DNA of 32,048 nt from Thermodesulfobacteriota bacterium (GCA_040758155.1 JBFLWB010000149.1:1-32048), one strand, 5' to 3'. Positions 7,722 to 16,261 are shown, counted from the stretch's first letter. The notes: generated by a model from the letters alone, not told the origin. Numbers and translations: made by a program.

Positions 7722-8609
7722 TTACCGCTCCCGCGGAGCGCCCTCCCGCCGCAGCCGGGAGATCTCCGAGAGCGCCGCCGCGGCCCCTTCCGGATCGTCC
7801 CCGTTGCGGCTCACCTCGGCGGCGCGTCCGTAGAAGGCGATCGCCCGCTCCGCGTCTCCCCGCGCCGCGGCCGCGGCCCCCAGCGCCCGGAGATCGGCGG
7901 CGATCTTCGCGCTTTCGGCGATCTCCTTGTCGACGGCGAGCGCCTGGAGGTAGAGCTTCTCCGCCTCCGGCCGGTCGCCTCCGGCCGCCGCGAGGTCGCC
8001 GAGAAGCCGCAGGGAATTCGCCTCCTCCGCGCTATCCTTCGCCATGCGGTTCGCCTCGAGGGCCGCCGCGGCGCGCGGGCGCGCCTCGCCGCCCTTTCCC
8101 TCGAGGAGCAGGACCCTGCCGAGCAGGTTGAGCATCCGGCCCGAAGGCGCGCCCTTGCCGGCCGCGACGGCTTTCCCGGACCACGCTTCCGCCGCCGGAA
8201 GGTCGCCCGCGGCCAGGGCGATCTTCCCTTTTTCGAAGGCGACCTCCGGGAAGAGGGCGTCTCCGGGGGAGACGAGCGGCAGCGCCTCGTCGATCCGTTC
8301 CCTCGCGGGGACAAGCTCCTTCCCGAGCCGATGGACCCGCGCGAGGTTGACGAGGGAGACGGCCGCGCCGCTATCGTCCTCGATGGACCGGTGGATCTTG
8401 AGCGCCTCCCGGAACGCGGAGAGGGCGCCGTCGCGGTCCCCGCGCTTCTCGGCGGCGAGGCCGCGCCGGTTCCACGCCATCGCGCTTTCCTTCGCCGCCG
8501 GGACGGGGATCGGGGCGGGACCGGAACAACCGGCGGCCGCAAGCCAGGCGAAGACGCACAGGAGGACGGCCGCGGCGGCGCGGCGGTGAACACGCGGGCG
8601 GTCATTCAT
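7722..8609 (-). CDS. TPR-repeat lipoprotein of the Mla-like operon
   Basis: Predicted lipoprotein of 295 residues. The signal peptide ends in the lipobox LAAAGC with Cys28 as the lipidated residue. The rest is alanine-rich helical repeat sequence with recognisable tetratricopeptide units (for example AWNRRGLAAEKRGDRDGALS, then repeats at roughly 40-residue spacing to the C-terminus). The start ATG lies at 8609, eight bases inside the end of mlaD, so the two genes are translationally coupled. In this position other Mla-like operons often carry the periplasmic carrier MlaC or a lipoprotein; no MlaC is seen here, so this protein could be the periplasmic or outer-membrane partner of the transporter. 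That role is inferred from position only. Confidence 0.8.
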   Translation of the reverse strand: MNDRPRVHRRAAAAVLLCVFAWLAAAGCSGPAPIPVPAAKESAMAWNRRGLAAEKRGDRDGALSAFREALKIHRSIEDDSGAAVSLVNLARVHRLGKELVPARERIDEALPLVSPGDALFPEVAFEKGKIALAAGDLPAAEAWSGKAVAAGKGAPSGRMLNLLGRVLLLEGKGGEARPRAAAALEANRMAKDSAEEANSLRLLGDLAAAGGDRPEAEKLYLQALAVDKEIAESAKIAADLRALGAAAAARGDAERAIAFYGRAAEVSRNGDDPEGAAAALSEISRLRREGAPRER

Positions 8610-9555
8610 GGCTGTCCCCCGGAACGATCCCCGGCCGGGTCTCCCGCGGGATGTGCTTCCGGAACGGCCACATCTTCTTCATCCCCTTGACGACGTCGTC
8701 CGTGTCCTCCACGAGCTCCTCCGCGCCGGCGACAAGACGCGGGATCCCGGGCGCCGACTTCTCGGCGGTCTTCCGGAACTCCTGCGCGATCTTTTCCGTC
8801 TCGGCCGCCGTCTTTTCCACGCGCTCGAGCAGGACGGGGATCCTCAGGCTCACGTTGTCGAGCATTGGGGTGACGGTCCGGCCCACGTCGTCGACCAGGG
8901 CCGTCATGCTCTCGAACATGGGCCCGACCTTTCCGACATTGTCGGCCACGTTCCGCAGGAGGGCATCGGCGTTGCGCCGGGTCTCCTCGAGGTTCGCGGT
9001 GAGGAGCCGTACGTTGGCCAGCGTCTTCTTGACGTCGCCGTCCGGGTCGTTGATGTAGTCGACCGTGTGCCGGACTTCGCCCAGGACCTCCTGGACCGAG
9101 TCGGAAAGCCGGATCGCGATGTCGCTCAGTTCCCCCGCCGCCTCGAAGGGGAGGAAGTCGTCCTCCTCGAGCTCCGGCTTGTCCGGCGAGCCCACGGAGA
9201 TGTCGATCACGCTGTCGCCGACCAGCCCCTCCTTGTAGAGCGTGGCGGTCGAGTCCTTCCGGATCCACCTGGAATACTTCCGGTCGATCCGGATCCAGAC
9301 GACCACCTTCGCCTGGTCGTCGAGGGCGAGCTTCTGGATCCTCCCGATCCGGAATCCGGAGAGCTTGACGGGCATCCCCTTCTGCAGGCCGGCTCCCGAA
9401 TCGGACCGGAAGCGCAGGTGGTACTTGTCCCCGAAGATGTCGCTCGCCGTCCCGAGGTACACCACCGCGGCGACGAGCGTCGCAAGGGCCGCGAGGACGA
9501 AGGCGCCGACGACCGTTTCCAGGTGCTTGAACCGGGGATCCTGTTCCATCTTCAT
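8602..9555 (-). CDS. mlaD: MlaD-type MCE-domain protein
   Basis: Inner-membrane-anchored periplasmic protein of 317 residues. One transmembrane helix (about 14-36) is followed by a single MCE domain (about 44-125; GLQKGMPVKLSGFRIGRI and GDSVIDISVG are typical) and a long helical tail with heptad-like stretches to the C-terminus. MCE proteins of the Mla system form hexameric rings that carry phospholipids between membranes. The start is ATG at 9555, where ATGA overlaps the stop of the preceding ATPase-like gene; a second ATG two codons later is possible. The tail is longer than in E. coli MlaD (183 residues), like the tube-forming members. It belongs with the permease and ATPase-like genes upstream. 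Confidence 0.9.
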   Translation of the reverse strand: MKMEQDPRFKHLETVVGAFVLAALATLVAAVVYLGTASDIFGDKYHLRFRSDSGAGLQKGMPVKLSGFRIGRIQKLALDDQAKVVVWIRIDRKYSRWIRKDSTATLYKEGLVGDSVIDISVGSPDKPELEEDDFLPFEAAGELSDIAIRLSDSVQEVLGEVRHTVDYINDPDGDVKKTLANVRLLTANLEETRRNADALLRNVADNVGKVGPMFESMTALVDDVGRTVTPMLDNVSLRIPVLLERVEKTAAETEKIAQEFRKTAEKSAPGIPRLVAGAEELVEDTDDVVKGMKKMWPFRKHIPRETRPGIVPGDSHE

Positions 9556-10208
9556 GCGAATCGCCCCTTCGTCAGGTGTACGGTGACCATCGTATCGCGC
9601 TCCGCGGCCGGCATGGGGCGGGCGGACAGGAAGATCGTGACCCTCCCGGGCCTCTCCCCGTGGAACGCGAGCGCCGTGCGCAGGAGCGCGTCGCGCTCTT
9701 CCGCGTGGAGGCCGTCCGCGAGGCGGTCGTAGACGGCGATTTCCGGGTCCGTCGCGAGCGCCCGGGCGAACCCGACCATCCGGCGCTGGAGGGAGGTGAG
9801 CCGCCCGGGGAGCTCGAAGAGATTTCCCCGGTACCCCGCCCGCTCGAGGGAGGCGACCGCTTTTTCCCACACCGCTTCCGTGTCCTCATCGGAATGGTAC
9901 AACAGCGGCAGCGTGACGTTCTCGACGACCTTCAGGTTCGAGATCAGCCCGCCGCCGGCGTGGAAGATCGCCGTCCGGGAGCGTAGCGCGCAGGCGTCCT
10001 TCCGGGAGAGGGCGGCCGGGTCCTCTCCCAGGAGGAGGATCCTGCCTCCCGCAAGGGGCGCCAGTCCGGCGATCGCCTTCGCGAGGAGGGCGCACTCGGC
10101 CTCCCCCCCGGTCACGACCTGCGTGACCGATTCCTCCTCGAAGTCGCGGCTCGCGCCGTCGAGGAGCGGGGGGAGGGATGCGTCGATGAACCGGACGGGC
10201 GCCGTCAT
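9552..10208 (-). CDS. degenerate MlaF-like ABC ATPase (catalytic motifs lost)
   Basis: A 218-residue protein in the slot normally held by MlaF, the ATPase of the Mla lipid transporter. Its overall layout is that of an ABC ATPase: a beta-strand then P-loop region, an AIFHAGGGLISNLKVVENV segment matching the Q-loop and the ENV element of MlaF, and ALATDPEIAVYDRLADGL matching the Walker B/D-loop region. The key residues are gone. The Walker A position reads VTGGEAECA (32-40) with no GK(S/T); the signature reads LTSLQ (137-141) instead of LSGGQ; the Walker B catalytic Glu is Arg162; the Q-loop Gln is His83; no H-loop histidine is seen near 194-197. The frame is intact and overlaps both neighbours by ATGA junctions, so it is a maintained gene rather than a decayed one. 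It may be a non-hydrolysing structural subunit, with an ATPase elsewhere. Confidence 0.82.
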   Translation of the reverse strand: MTAPVRFIDASLPPLLDGASRDFEEESVTQVVTGGEAECALLAKAIAGLAPLAGGRILLLGEDPAALSRKDACALRSRTAIFHAGGGLISNLKVVENVTLPLLYHSDEDTEAVWEKAVASLERAGYRGNLFELPGRLTSLQRRMVGFARALATDPEIAVYDRLADGLHAEERDALLRTALAFHGERPGRVTIFLSARPMPAAERDTMVTVHLTKGRFA

Positions 10209-10990
10209 GGTGCGGTGTGTGCGACCAAGGTGATGACCGTGTTGAAGACGAACACCAGCAGCAGGCTCCGCATGACGCCTTTCGTCGCCGCCTGCGGGAT
10301 CTGGGTGGGGCCTCCCTCCACGGACAGCCCCTGGCGGCAGCAGACGGCCGCGACGACGACGCCGAAGGTGAGGCTCTTGAAAAGGGAGATGCCGATCTCG
10401 CGGAACGTGAGGAACGGGACGATCCCCTGGACGTACCAGTCGATGGAGATCCCCCATGCGAGCGAGCCGGCGAGGAAGCCGCCCGCCACGGCGACGACCT
10501 CGGCGTACAGCGTGAGGACCACCACGGCGACGGCCGCCCCGAGAACCCGCGGCATGATGAGGTAGCGGGCGGCGGGGATCCCCATGGATTCGAGGACGTC
10601 GATTTCCCCCCCGATCTTCATCGAGGCGAGCTCGGCCGCGATGGCGGTGCCGCTGCGGGCGATCACGACCACCGCGGTGAGAAGGGGGCCGAGTTCCCGG
10701 ATGACGATCCAGACGAGCACCTTCCCGGTGATCCCCGCGCTGTCGGCCCCGGCGAAGCTGACGATCTGCCGGATGACGATGGCGCCGATCAGGAAGAAGA
10801 GGGCGGCGATCACCGCCCATGCCTCCACGCCGGTGAAGTAGATCTGCTTCAGGAACACCCGGGAGACGGGGCGGAAGCCGCGGCGAAAAAGCCCCGGGAC
10901 CTCGAGGAGCGCCCCCGCGGCGAGCAGGGAGATCCCTCCGAGGAAGTTGAGGGCGCCGACCGCCCTGCGGCCCGTCGCCGCCGCCGGCAT
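10205..10990 (-). CDS. mlaE: MlaE-type ABC permease
   Basis: Integral membrane protein of 261 residues, the usual length for the MlaE permease family. It has the family hallmark segments: the amphipathic lead-in FLKQIYFTGVEAWAVIAALF, the conserved RELGPLLTAVVVIARSGTAI, the following AELASMKIGGEIDVLESMGI, and a final region with GLSVEGGPTQIPQAATKGVM. In the Mla system the permease dimer couples ATP hydrolysis to phospholipid movement through the MlaD ring. The start is ATG at 10990, 13 bases after the stop of the mechanosensitive channel gene, with GGAG upstream. Its stop overlaps the start of the degenerate ATPase gene. No MlaB (STAS) or MlaC gene is near. Confidence 0.92.
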   Translation of the reverse strand: MPAAATGRRAVGALNFLGGISLLAAGALLEVPGLFRRGFRPVSRVFLKQIYFTGVEAWAVIAALFFLIGAIVIRQIVSFAGADSAGITGKVLVWIVIRELGPLLTAVVVIARSGTAIAAELASMKIGGEIDVLESMGIPAARYLIMPRVLGAAVAVVVLTLYAEVVAVAGGFLAGSLAWGISIDWYVQGIVPFLTFREIGISLFKSLTFGVVVAAVCCRQGLSVEGGPTQIPQAATKGVMRSLLLVFVFNTVITLVAHTAP

Positions 10991-11003
10991 CCGGGAGCTC
11001 CCG

Positions 11004-12530
11004 TCAGCCCCTGGACAGGCCGAAGAAGGCCTTGAGCTTCACCAGGAACGCCTCCTTCCCTTCGGCTTCCCTCGGCTGCCCGGCCGCCTTCATCCGCTCG
11101 AGGTTGGCCGCCTGCCGCCGCGCCAGGAGGGCGCTCAGCGATTCGAGCAGGCGGGGATTCGCCCGGATCGCCGGCTCGATGTCCTCCTTCGAGATCTCGA
11201 CGAGCCGCGCCTCGGACCGGGCGGACACGGTCGCGCCTCTCCGCTCCCCGGTGAGGAGCGACATCTCCCCGAAGACGTCGCCCTCCCCCAGCGTCCCGAC
11301 CGCGGCGCCGTCGATCCGGACTTCGAGGGTCCCCCTCCGGACGATGAACAGCGAAGCCCCCCCGTCCCCCTTCCGCACCACCGTCTCGCCCGGCCCGAAA
11401 ACGCGGACGTGGACCCTTTCCGAAAGCTTCCGGATCTCTTCCCCGTCGAGCGACTCCAGGATCTCCGCCCGCCGGAGAAGGCCCGGGACGGCGTCGCGCT
11501 CCTCCGCGAACGGGACCCGCGGCACCTTCACGATGGTCTCCCGATGGGGGAACGGGATCCCGTACCCTTCCCGCCCGACCGCGTACCAGATCTTGTTCAG
11601 CAGGCTGCCGCGGGTCCTCACGTGGAAGGCGTAGTCGTCGAGGTAGTACTTCAGGTCGTACTCGACGCTGCTGTCGAGGAAACCGCCGACGAGGACGGTC
11701 GGCTCGGGATCCTTCAGGACGTGCTCCTCCTCCAGGAGGATTCGCCGCAGCATCCCGACGACCAGCTCGGGAGGCATCTCATAGGCGAGCCCCACCTTCA
11801 GGTGGGCCGCGGTCTTCTCCCCGTCCTTCCCCGCGCCGTGCGTCCGGACGATGTTCTGCATGATGTGGTTGTTGGGGACCAGGATCCGCTGGTTGTCGAG
11901 CGTCCGGAGCGTGGTGTAACGGAATCCCATATCGACGATCTCGCCGGAGAGGTCGCTCCCCGGCAGCGAGATCCACGTGCCCCTGCGCAGGTTCTCGTCG
12001 TTCTGCACGTAGAAGCTGGAGGCGATGTTGGCCAGCGTCGTCTGCATCGCCAGCGCCACCGCGGCCGTCAGCACTGTCGTGGTCGTCAGGATCGAGGAGA
12101 GCTCGATCCGGAAGACGACCCGCAGCGCCGCCATGGCGAAGAGGAGATACACCGCGATGTTGGCGAGATCGCGGACGTTCGAGGGGACCTGCCGGTCCAT
12201 CCGGTGGAAGAAGTAGACGTCCACGACGATGTAGGAAATGAAGTTCGCCGCGCACAGCATCGCGACGAGGGTCGCGACGTCGGCAGGCAGCCTCGCATAC
12301 GGAGGCGGGAACCGGAGCTGCATGTCCAGAAGCACGACGAGGAAGCCCAGCAGGGCGAGCTTGATGGTGGATTTCACCTTGACGGGGGAGAGCTTCCTCC
12401 CGAAAAAGACGATCAGGCAATTCACGGCGAGGAAGAAAAGAAGGACGAACGAGAGGACCGAGATCTTCCCGACCAGGCCATGGCCGAAGTCCGCAAGGGA
12501 GAGCACGCCGTTCAGGAGATCGGTGGCCAT
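11004..12530 (-). CDS. MscS-family channel with C-terminal cyclic-nucleotide-binding domain
   Basis: Inner-membrane channel of 508 residues. About four N-terminal helices (near 24-44, 55-72, 86-106, 122-142) and an MscS pore helix with the lateral-portal beta domain (about 145-340) are followed by a cyclic-nucleotide-binding domain (about 355-475). The MscS section shows LTAAVALAMQTTLANIASSF and SGEIVDMGFRYTTLRTLDNQ. The phosphate-binding cassette reads FGEMSLLTGERRGATV: Glu422 and Arg431 have the spacing seen in cyclic-nucleotide-gated channels and protein kinase A, so ligand binding is plausible. This is the architecture of bacterial cyclic-nucleotide-gated (bCNG) MscS-superfamily channels. 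The start ATG at 12530 follows TTGAGG closely. An adenylate cyclase gene lies 51 bases upstream on the same strand, and MlaE 13 bases downstream. The natural ligand (cAMP or cGMP) is not proven. Confidence 0.9.
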   Translation of the reverse strand: MATDLLNGVLSLADFGHGLVGKISVLSFVLLFFLAVNCLIVFFGRKLSPVKVKSTIKLALLGFLVVLLDMQLRFPPPYARLPADVATLVAMLCAANFISYIVVDVYFFHRMDRQVPSNVRDLANIAVYLLFAMAALRVVFRIELSSILTTTTVLTAAVALAMQTTLANIASSFYVQNDENLRRGTWISLPGSDLSGEIVDMGFRYTTLRTLDNQRILVPNNHIMQNIVRTHGAGKDGEKTAAHLKVGLAYEMPPELVVGMLRRILLEEEHVLKDPEPTVLVGGFLDSSVEYDLKYYLDDYAFHVRTRGSLLNKIWYAVGREGYGIPFPHRETIVKVPRVPFAEERDAVPGLLRRAEILESLDGEEIRKLSERVHVRVFGPGETVVRKGDGGASLFIVRRGTLEVRIDGAAVGTLGEGDVFGEMSLLTGERRGATVSARSEARLVEISKEDIEPAIRANPRLLESLSALLARRQAANLERMKAAGQPREAEGKEAFLVKLKAFFGLSRG

Positions 12531-12581
12531 GCCTCAAGATAGCCCCGGCGCCCGGGGGTCGTCAATCGCGCCCGCTTCCGC

Positions 12582-14732
12582 CTATTTCTCCGTCATGACC
12601 CAGACGCCCTCCCACCGCTCGGGGGGGCGCTCGATCAGGGAGCGGCACTTCCGCGCATAGGCGGCCGCCGGGGGATCGGCCTCCGCCGCGGGGAGGAACT
12701 TCTCTATCGCCCGGGCGAAATTCCCTGCGGCGAATGCCTTCAACCCCTCGGCGAACGCCTCGATCTCCTTCCCCCGGGCCGCTGCGTCCCCGGCGGAGAG
12801 AAGCTCGAAGACCCGCACCGGCTCCTTCCTCCCCACGACGGAGACGTTCGATATCTCCCGCGCCGGGAACGACGGCGGCAGGCCGCGGCGCATCGCCTCC
12901 GACGCCAGGACGTAGGTCCCGAACTGCTTGTTGATCCCCTCGAGGCGGGAGGCCAGGTTGACGGCGTCGCCGAGGACGGTGTAGTCGAAGCGGCTGCGCG
13001 ATCCCATGTTGCCGACGACCGCGGGTCCGGTGTTGAGGCCGACCCGCATGAAAAGATCCTTGCCGTACTTTTCCCGCAGGAGGGGGCGCATCTCCGCCAG
13101 CTTCTCCTGGCAGCGGATCGCCGCACGGGCGGCGCGCTCCGCGTGGTCGGGCTGTTCGAGCGGAGCGTTCCAGAAGGCGACGATGGCGTCGCCGATGTAC
13201 TTGTCGACGGTCCCGCCCTCTTCCTGGAGGATGTCCGTCATCGCCGACAGGTAATCGTTGAGCAGGGCGGTCAGCGCCTCGGGGTCGAGCCCCTCCGAGA
13301 TGCCGGTGAACCCCTGGAGGTCGGAGAAGAAGATCGACAGGACGCGCCGCTCCCCGCCCAGCTTCAGCCGCTCCGGGTGCGCGATGAGCTGCTCGATGAC
13401 GTCGGGGCTCAAGTACTGCCGGAAGGCGTTCTTGATGTACCGCTTCTGCCGCCCTTCCGTCGCGTAGTTCACGGCCAGCGCCCCCAGGAGCGAAAGGGAG
13501 ACCGCGGCTTCCTGGACGACCAGCGGCAGCCACCAGCCCCTCGAATAGGCGAAAAGGCAAAGCAGCGCCGGCAGCGGGAGGAACGCCGCGAAGAGGAGCA
13601 GCCCCTGCCACGCCTTCCGGGAGAGGCCGACCGCGACGGCGGCGGAAAGGGCGAACAGGAAGGCGGCGGCCGCAGCGGCCGCGGGGGGCGCCCCGGAGGC
13701 GAAGTCGCCCTCCAGGAGGCCGTCCAGCGCCGTCGCGTGGATCTCGGAGCCCGGGAACACCCCGCCCACGGGTGTCGGCCGCAGGTCGAAGAGCCCGGGC
13801 GCGCTGAAGCCGAAGATGACGTGGCGCCCCCGGAACGCCTCCGGGTCCTTGATGACCGGCTCCTCGCCGGCCTGGATCCGCAGCTCGGACTGGATCACTG
13901 CGGCGGCGCTGTAATGCCGGTAGGCCTCCCCGGAGGGGCCGCGGTAGCGGAGGATGGCGAACCCTTCCCCGTCGATGGGAACCCTCCTCCCGGCGACGGT
14001 CAGCGACCCTTCCCGGACCGCGATCGGGGCATCCGGGCGCGCGGCCAGGAAGCAGGCCAGGGAGAGGGAGGGGACCGGCTTGCCGTCGAAGACGCGGAAC
14101 AGCCGCACGCGCCGGTAGATCCCGTCGGGATCGGGATTGTTCTGGACGTCGGCGAGGGAGGGGGATCTGCCGGCGATCTCGGCGACAGGGAACAGCCCCG
14201 CGGAAGCGGTGACGCCGCCGCGCCCTTTTCCGGCGGTCATCCAGGGCTCCAGCCCCTCGATCCGCGGCGGATACCGCGGGATCCCGTCCGGCCAGGTGGT
14301 GGCGCCGCCGGATTTCTCGCCCAAGAACAGCGCCCCTACGAATTCCCGCCCGCCCGCCGCGGCCTCCCCGAGCGCGACGTCGTCGGCCACCCCGTACGCG
14401 GACGGCTCCGTGAACAGGACGTCGAAGGCGATGCTCTCCGCCCCGGCCCGCCGCAGGTAGCCGATGACGGCCGCGTAGACTTCCCGCGGCCAGGGCCAGG
14501 ACAGGCCGTTCTCCTTCTGCGCCCAGTCGAGGCTCTGCTGGTCGAGGAGGACGAGGCGGACGTTGTCGGTGGAAGGGGATGGGCGCGCCAGCAGGGATGC
14601 CCGCCAGTCCCACGTGCGCAGCTCCCAGCGGTCGAAGACACCGGCCGCTCCCAGGAGGAAGGCGAGGGCGGTGGAAGCGGCCGCCACCGCCGCCCCCGCG
14701 AGGACCTTCTTCCCGGCGGGAGAAAAGGTCAC
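12582..14732 (-). CDS. CHASE2-domain class III adenylate cyclase
   Basis: Membrane sensor enzyme of 716 residues that makes cAMP from ATP. After an N-terminal helix (about 10-30) comes a periplasmic CHASE2 sensor domain (about 35-345; VRLVLLDQQSLDWAQ and AESIAFDVLFTEP are typical), then three helices (about 352-424) and a class III cyclase domain (about 460-645). Catalytic residues are all present: metal aspartates Asp471 (FFSDLQGFT) and Asp515 (DKYIGDA), purine-selecting Lys511 with Thr585 (class IIIb pattern), and transition-state Asn592 and Arg596 in VNLASR. The Lys/Thr pair argues for adenylate rather than guanylate. A helical tail with TPR-like spacing ends the protein. The start is GTG at 14732, behind GAGGAA that overlaps the stop of the peptidase gene five bases away. 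The downstream cNMP-gated channel is the obvious effector. Confidence 0.92.
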   Translation of the reverse strand: MTFSPAGKKVLAGAAVAAASTALAFLLGAAGVFDRWELRTWDWRASLLARPSPSTDNVRLVLLDQQSLDWAQKENGLSWPWPREVYAAVIGYLRRAGAESIAFDVLFTEPSAYGVADDVALGEAAAGGREFVGALFLGEKSGGATTWPDGIPRYPPRIEGLEPWMTAGKGRGGVTASAGLFPVAEIAGRSPSLADVQNNPDPDGIYRRVRLFRVFDGKPVPSLSLACFLAARPDAPIAVREGSLTVAGRRVPIDGEGFAILRYRGPSGEAYRHYSAAAVIQSELRIQAGEEPVIKDPEAFRGRHVIFGFSAPGLFDLRPTPVGGVFPGSEIHATALDGLLEGDFASGAPPAAAAAAAFLFALSAAVAVGLSRKAWQGLLLFAAFLPLPALLCLFAYSRGWWLPLVVQEAAVSLSLLGALAVNYATEGRQKRYIKNAFRQYLSPDVIEQLIAHPERLKLGGERRVLSIFFSDLQGFTGISEGLDPEALTALLNDYLSAMTDILQEEGGTVDKYIGDAIVAFWNAPLEQPDHAERAARAAIRCQEKLAEMRPLLREKYGKDLFMRVGLNTGPAVVGNMGSRSRFDYTVLGDAVNLASRLEGINKQFGTYVLASEAMRRGLPPSFPAREISNVSVVGRKEPVRVFELLSAGDAAARGKEIEAFAEGLKAFAAGNFARAIEKFLPAAEADPPAAAYARKCRSLIERPPERWEGVWVMTEK

Positions 14733-14737
14733 GTTCC

Positions 14738-15658
14738 TCAGACGCCGCCGAGCGCCTTCTGGAACCTTGCCTGCCGCGCGGGAGGCGGGGGAGAGGCCGG
14801 TCCCCGGAGGTCCATGGCCAGGAGGTCCTGGATCCGGCTCGCCGGGGACGGGTGCGTCTTCGCGAAATCGGGGCCGCCGGGCTTGAGCCGCTTCTCCATC
14901 TCCCGGAGCATCGCGACCAGGGCGTTCGGGTCGTAGCCGATGCGGGAGAGGATCTTCACGGCGTTCGCGTCGGCGTCCCGCTCGAAGGCGCGGGAGTAGC
15001 CGTTGTTGACCAGGGTGGAGGTGATGTCGTTGATCGACCCTTCGAACTCCTTCGTCAGATCGGCGAGCTGCTTCTTCCCGAACGTCTTGGCGCTCTCGGC
15101 CGCCAGGATCGTCAGCGCCGCCGTCTTCCGGCTCTTCTCGATCGAGTCGATCCCGTGCCGGAGCTGGACGTGGGAGATCTCGTGCGCCAGGACCGCGGCG
15201 ACCTGGTCCTCGTTCCGGCACAGCCGGAGCATCCCGCGGGAGACGAACACCAATCCTCCCGGCGTCGCGAAGGCGTTGATCTCGTCCGACTCGAGGACCA
15301 GGAAGTGGTAGCCGCCGAACGTCTCCGGCCGGTCGGACGCCTGCGCCAGCGCCTGGCCGAGCACGTTCAGGTAGGAATTGGCCTGCGGGTCGTTATCGGG
15401 CTTGTACCGGTTGACGATGACCGCGCCGACGGAGCGCCCGATGTAGTACTCCTGCTCCGGAGTGAAGTCCTCTGCCGCCTTGGCGAGGGCTCCGGAGCTT
15501 CGGGTGATCGACTGCGCCTGCTCCTTCGTGATGGCGCCGCTGGATTCGGCCACGGCCGCCCCGACCTGCGCCACCTGGTCCATCGCCGCGCACCCCGGCA
15601 GGAGCGCCGCCGCGGCGAGCGGGAGGACAAGGAATGCCGCCCACCGGAAGGTCTTCAT
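14738..15658 (-). CDS. M48-family metalloprotease lipoprotein
   Basis: Predicted lipid-anchored zinc protease of 306 residues. The signal peptide ends in LLPGC with Cys23 as lipidation site. The zinc site is HEISH (His159, Glu160, His163) with the downstream ligand Glu226 in AFERDADA. The LGQALAQASDRPE and NAFATPGGLVFVSRG blocks are typical of M48 Oma1/BepA/LoiP-like enzymes, which in Gram-negatives act in outer-membrane quality control. ATG at 15658 overlaps the stop of the SH3-domain gene (ATGA), and the cyclase GTG follows five bases after its stop. It therefore belongs to the same transcript as the cyclase, channel and Mla-like genes, which supports an envelope-homeostasis theme. The physiological substrate is unknown. 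Confidence 0.9.
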   Translation of the reverse strand: MKTFRWAAFLVLPLAAAALLPGCAAMDQVAQVGAAVAESSGAITKEQAQSITRSSGALAKAAEDFTPEQEYYIGRSVGAVIVNRYKPDNDPQANSYLNVLGQALAQASDRPETFGGYHFLVLESDEINAFATPGGLVFVSRGMLRLCRNEDQVAAVLAHEISHVQLRHGIDSIEKSRKTAALTILAAESAKTFGKKQLADLTKEFEGSINDITSTLVNNGYSRAFERDADANAVKILSRIGYDPNALVAMLREMEKRLKPGGPDFAKTHPSPASRIQDLLAMDLRGPASPPPPARQARFQKALGGV

Positions 15659-16173
15659 CGGGCGCCTCCATCCGCGGAGGACAGCCCGCCTTCCTTGAGG
15701 AACGTGACGATCCGGTCCTGCGGGACCTCCATCGCCTGCATCCGGTCGATCCACGTGAAATCGATGGCCCGGTTCTGCGCCTTGAATTCGGCCTCGACGT
15801 CGGCGTTGAACCCCTTGCCGGCCAGCGCCAGCTCGCCGCCGGACGCGGCGGCCTGTGTGTCGCGCGCCCCCGCCTTGAGAACGATCCGCTTCTCGGTCAG
15901 CGCAGAGGAGTGCATCCACCCGGTGACGTTCTTCCCCGCGGGGGAGACGCGGAACCAGGCGTTTTTCTGCTCGAGCACCTCGACGCGGTCTCCGTAGGAC
16001 AGGGTCGCCACGATCTTCCCGAGGAAGGCGGGGGTTGCCCTCAGGTCGCCCTTCTTCACCTGCACGCTCATCGACTTCGCCGCGGCCGCCGCCGTGGACG
16101 CCAGGAAGAGAGCGAGAAGGAGAGCGATGACGATAGCGAGGAGAAAGGTCGCCAGGAAGCCACGCGTATTCAT
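15655..16173 (-). CDS. exported SH3-domain protein, first gene of the operon
   Basis: A 172-residue exported protein. Residues about 7-33 form a strongly hydrophobic signal sequence or anchor, followed by a bacterial SH3 domain (about 34-95; VQVKKGDLRATPAFLGKIV, then AWFRVSPAGKNVTGWMHSSAL). The C-terminal third (ASGGELALAGKGFNADVEAE and following) resembles the tail found in SH3-type proteins that travel with M48 peptidases, and contains IDFTWIDRMQAMEVPQDRI. SH3b domains usually bind peptidoglycan or peptides. The start is ATG at 16173 with AAGGAG eight bases upstream; the frame extends further but without signal-peptide logic. Its stop overlaps the peptidase start by ATGA, suggesting the two products work together in the periplasm. 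Confidence 0.82.
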   Translation of the reverse strand: MNTRGFLATFLLAIVIALLLALFLASTAAAAAKSMSVQVKKGDLRATPAFLGKIVATLSYGDRVEVLEQKNAWFRVSPAGKNVTGWMHSSALTEKRIVLKAGARDTQAAASGGELALAGKGFNADVEAEFKAQNRAIDFTWIDRMQAMEVPQDRIVTFLKEGGLSSADGGAR

Positions 16174-16255
16174 GGATGCGCTCCTTGCCGAACGGGATGT
16201 CGCCGTGGACTCCAATTTTCCGGCGGCACGGGGTGGAAGTCCAGCGCCATTCAAT

Positions 16256-16261
16256 ATTATA
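16256..16261 (-). promoter_or_regulatory. putative -10 box of the SH3/M48/cyclase operon
   Basis: The 176-bp divergent region between the SH3 gene and the phosphodiesterase-like gene holds one AT-rich patch. On the minus strand it reads TATAAT, about 83 bases upstream of the SH3 gene start. No consensus -35 is present at the right distance. On the plus strand TTGACC (16289-16294) and TAAAAT (16318-16323) exist but are 23 bases apart, too far for a normal promoter. Confidence 0.4.

Noticed and set aside
12536-12565. Promoter between the cyclase and the gated channel (TTGACG and TATCTT on the minus strand)
   Set aside because: With 18-bp spacing the transcription start would fall at or inside the channel's ATG, leaving no ribosome site; the GC hairpin at 12543-12557 also lacks a T-run, so co-transcription is more likely.
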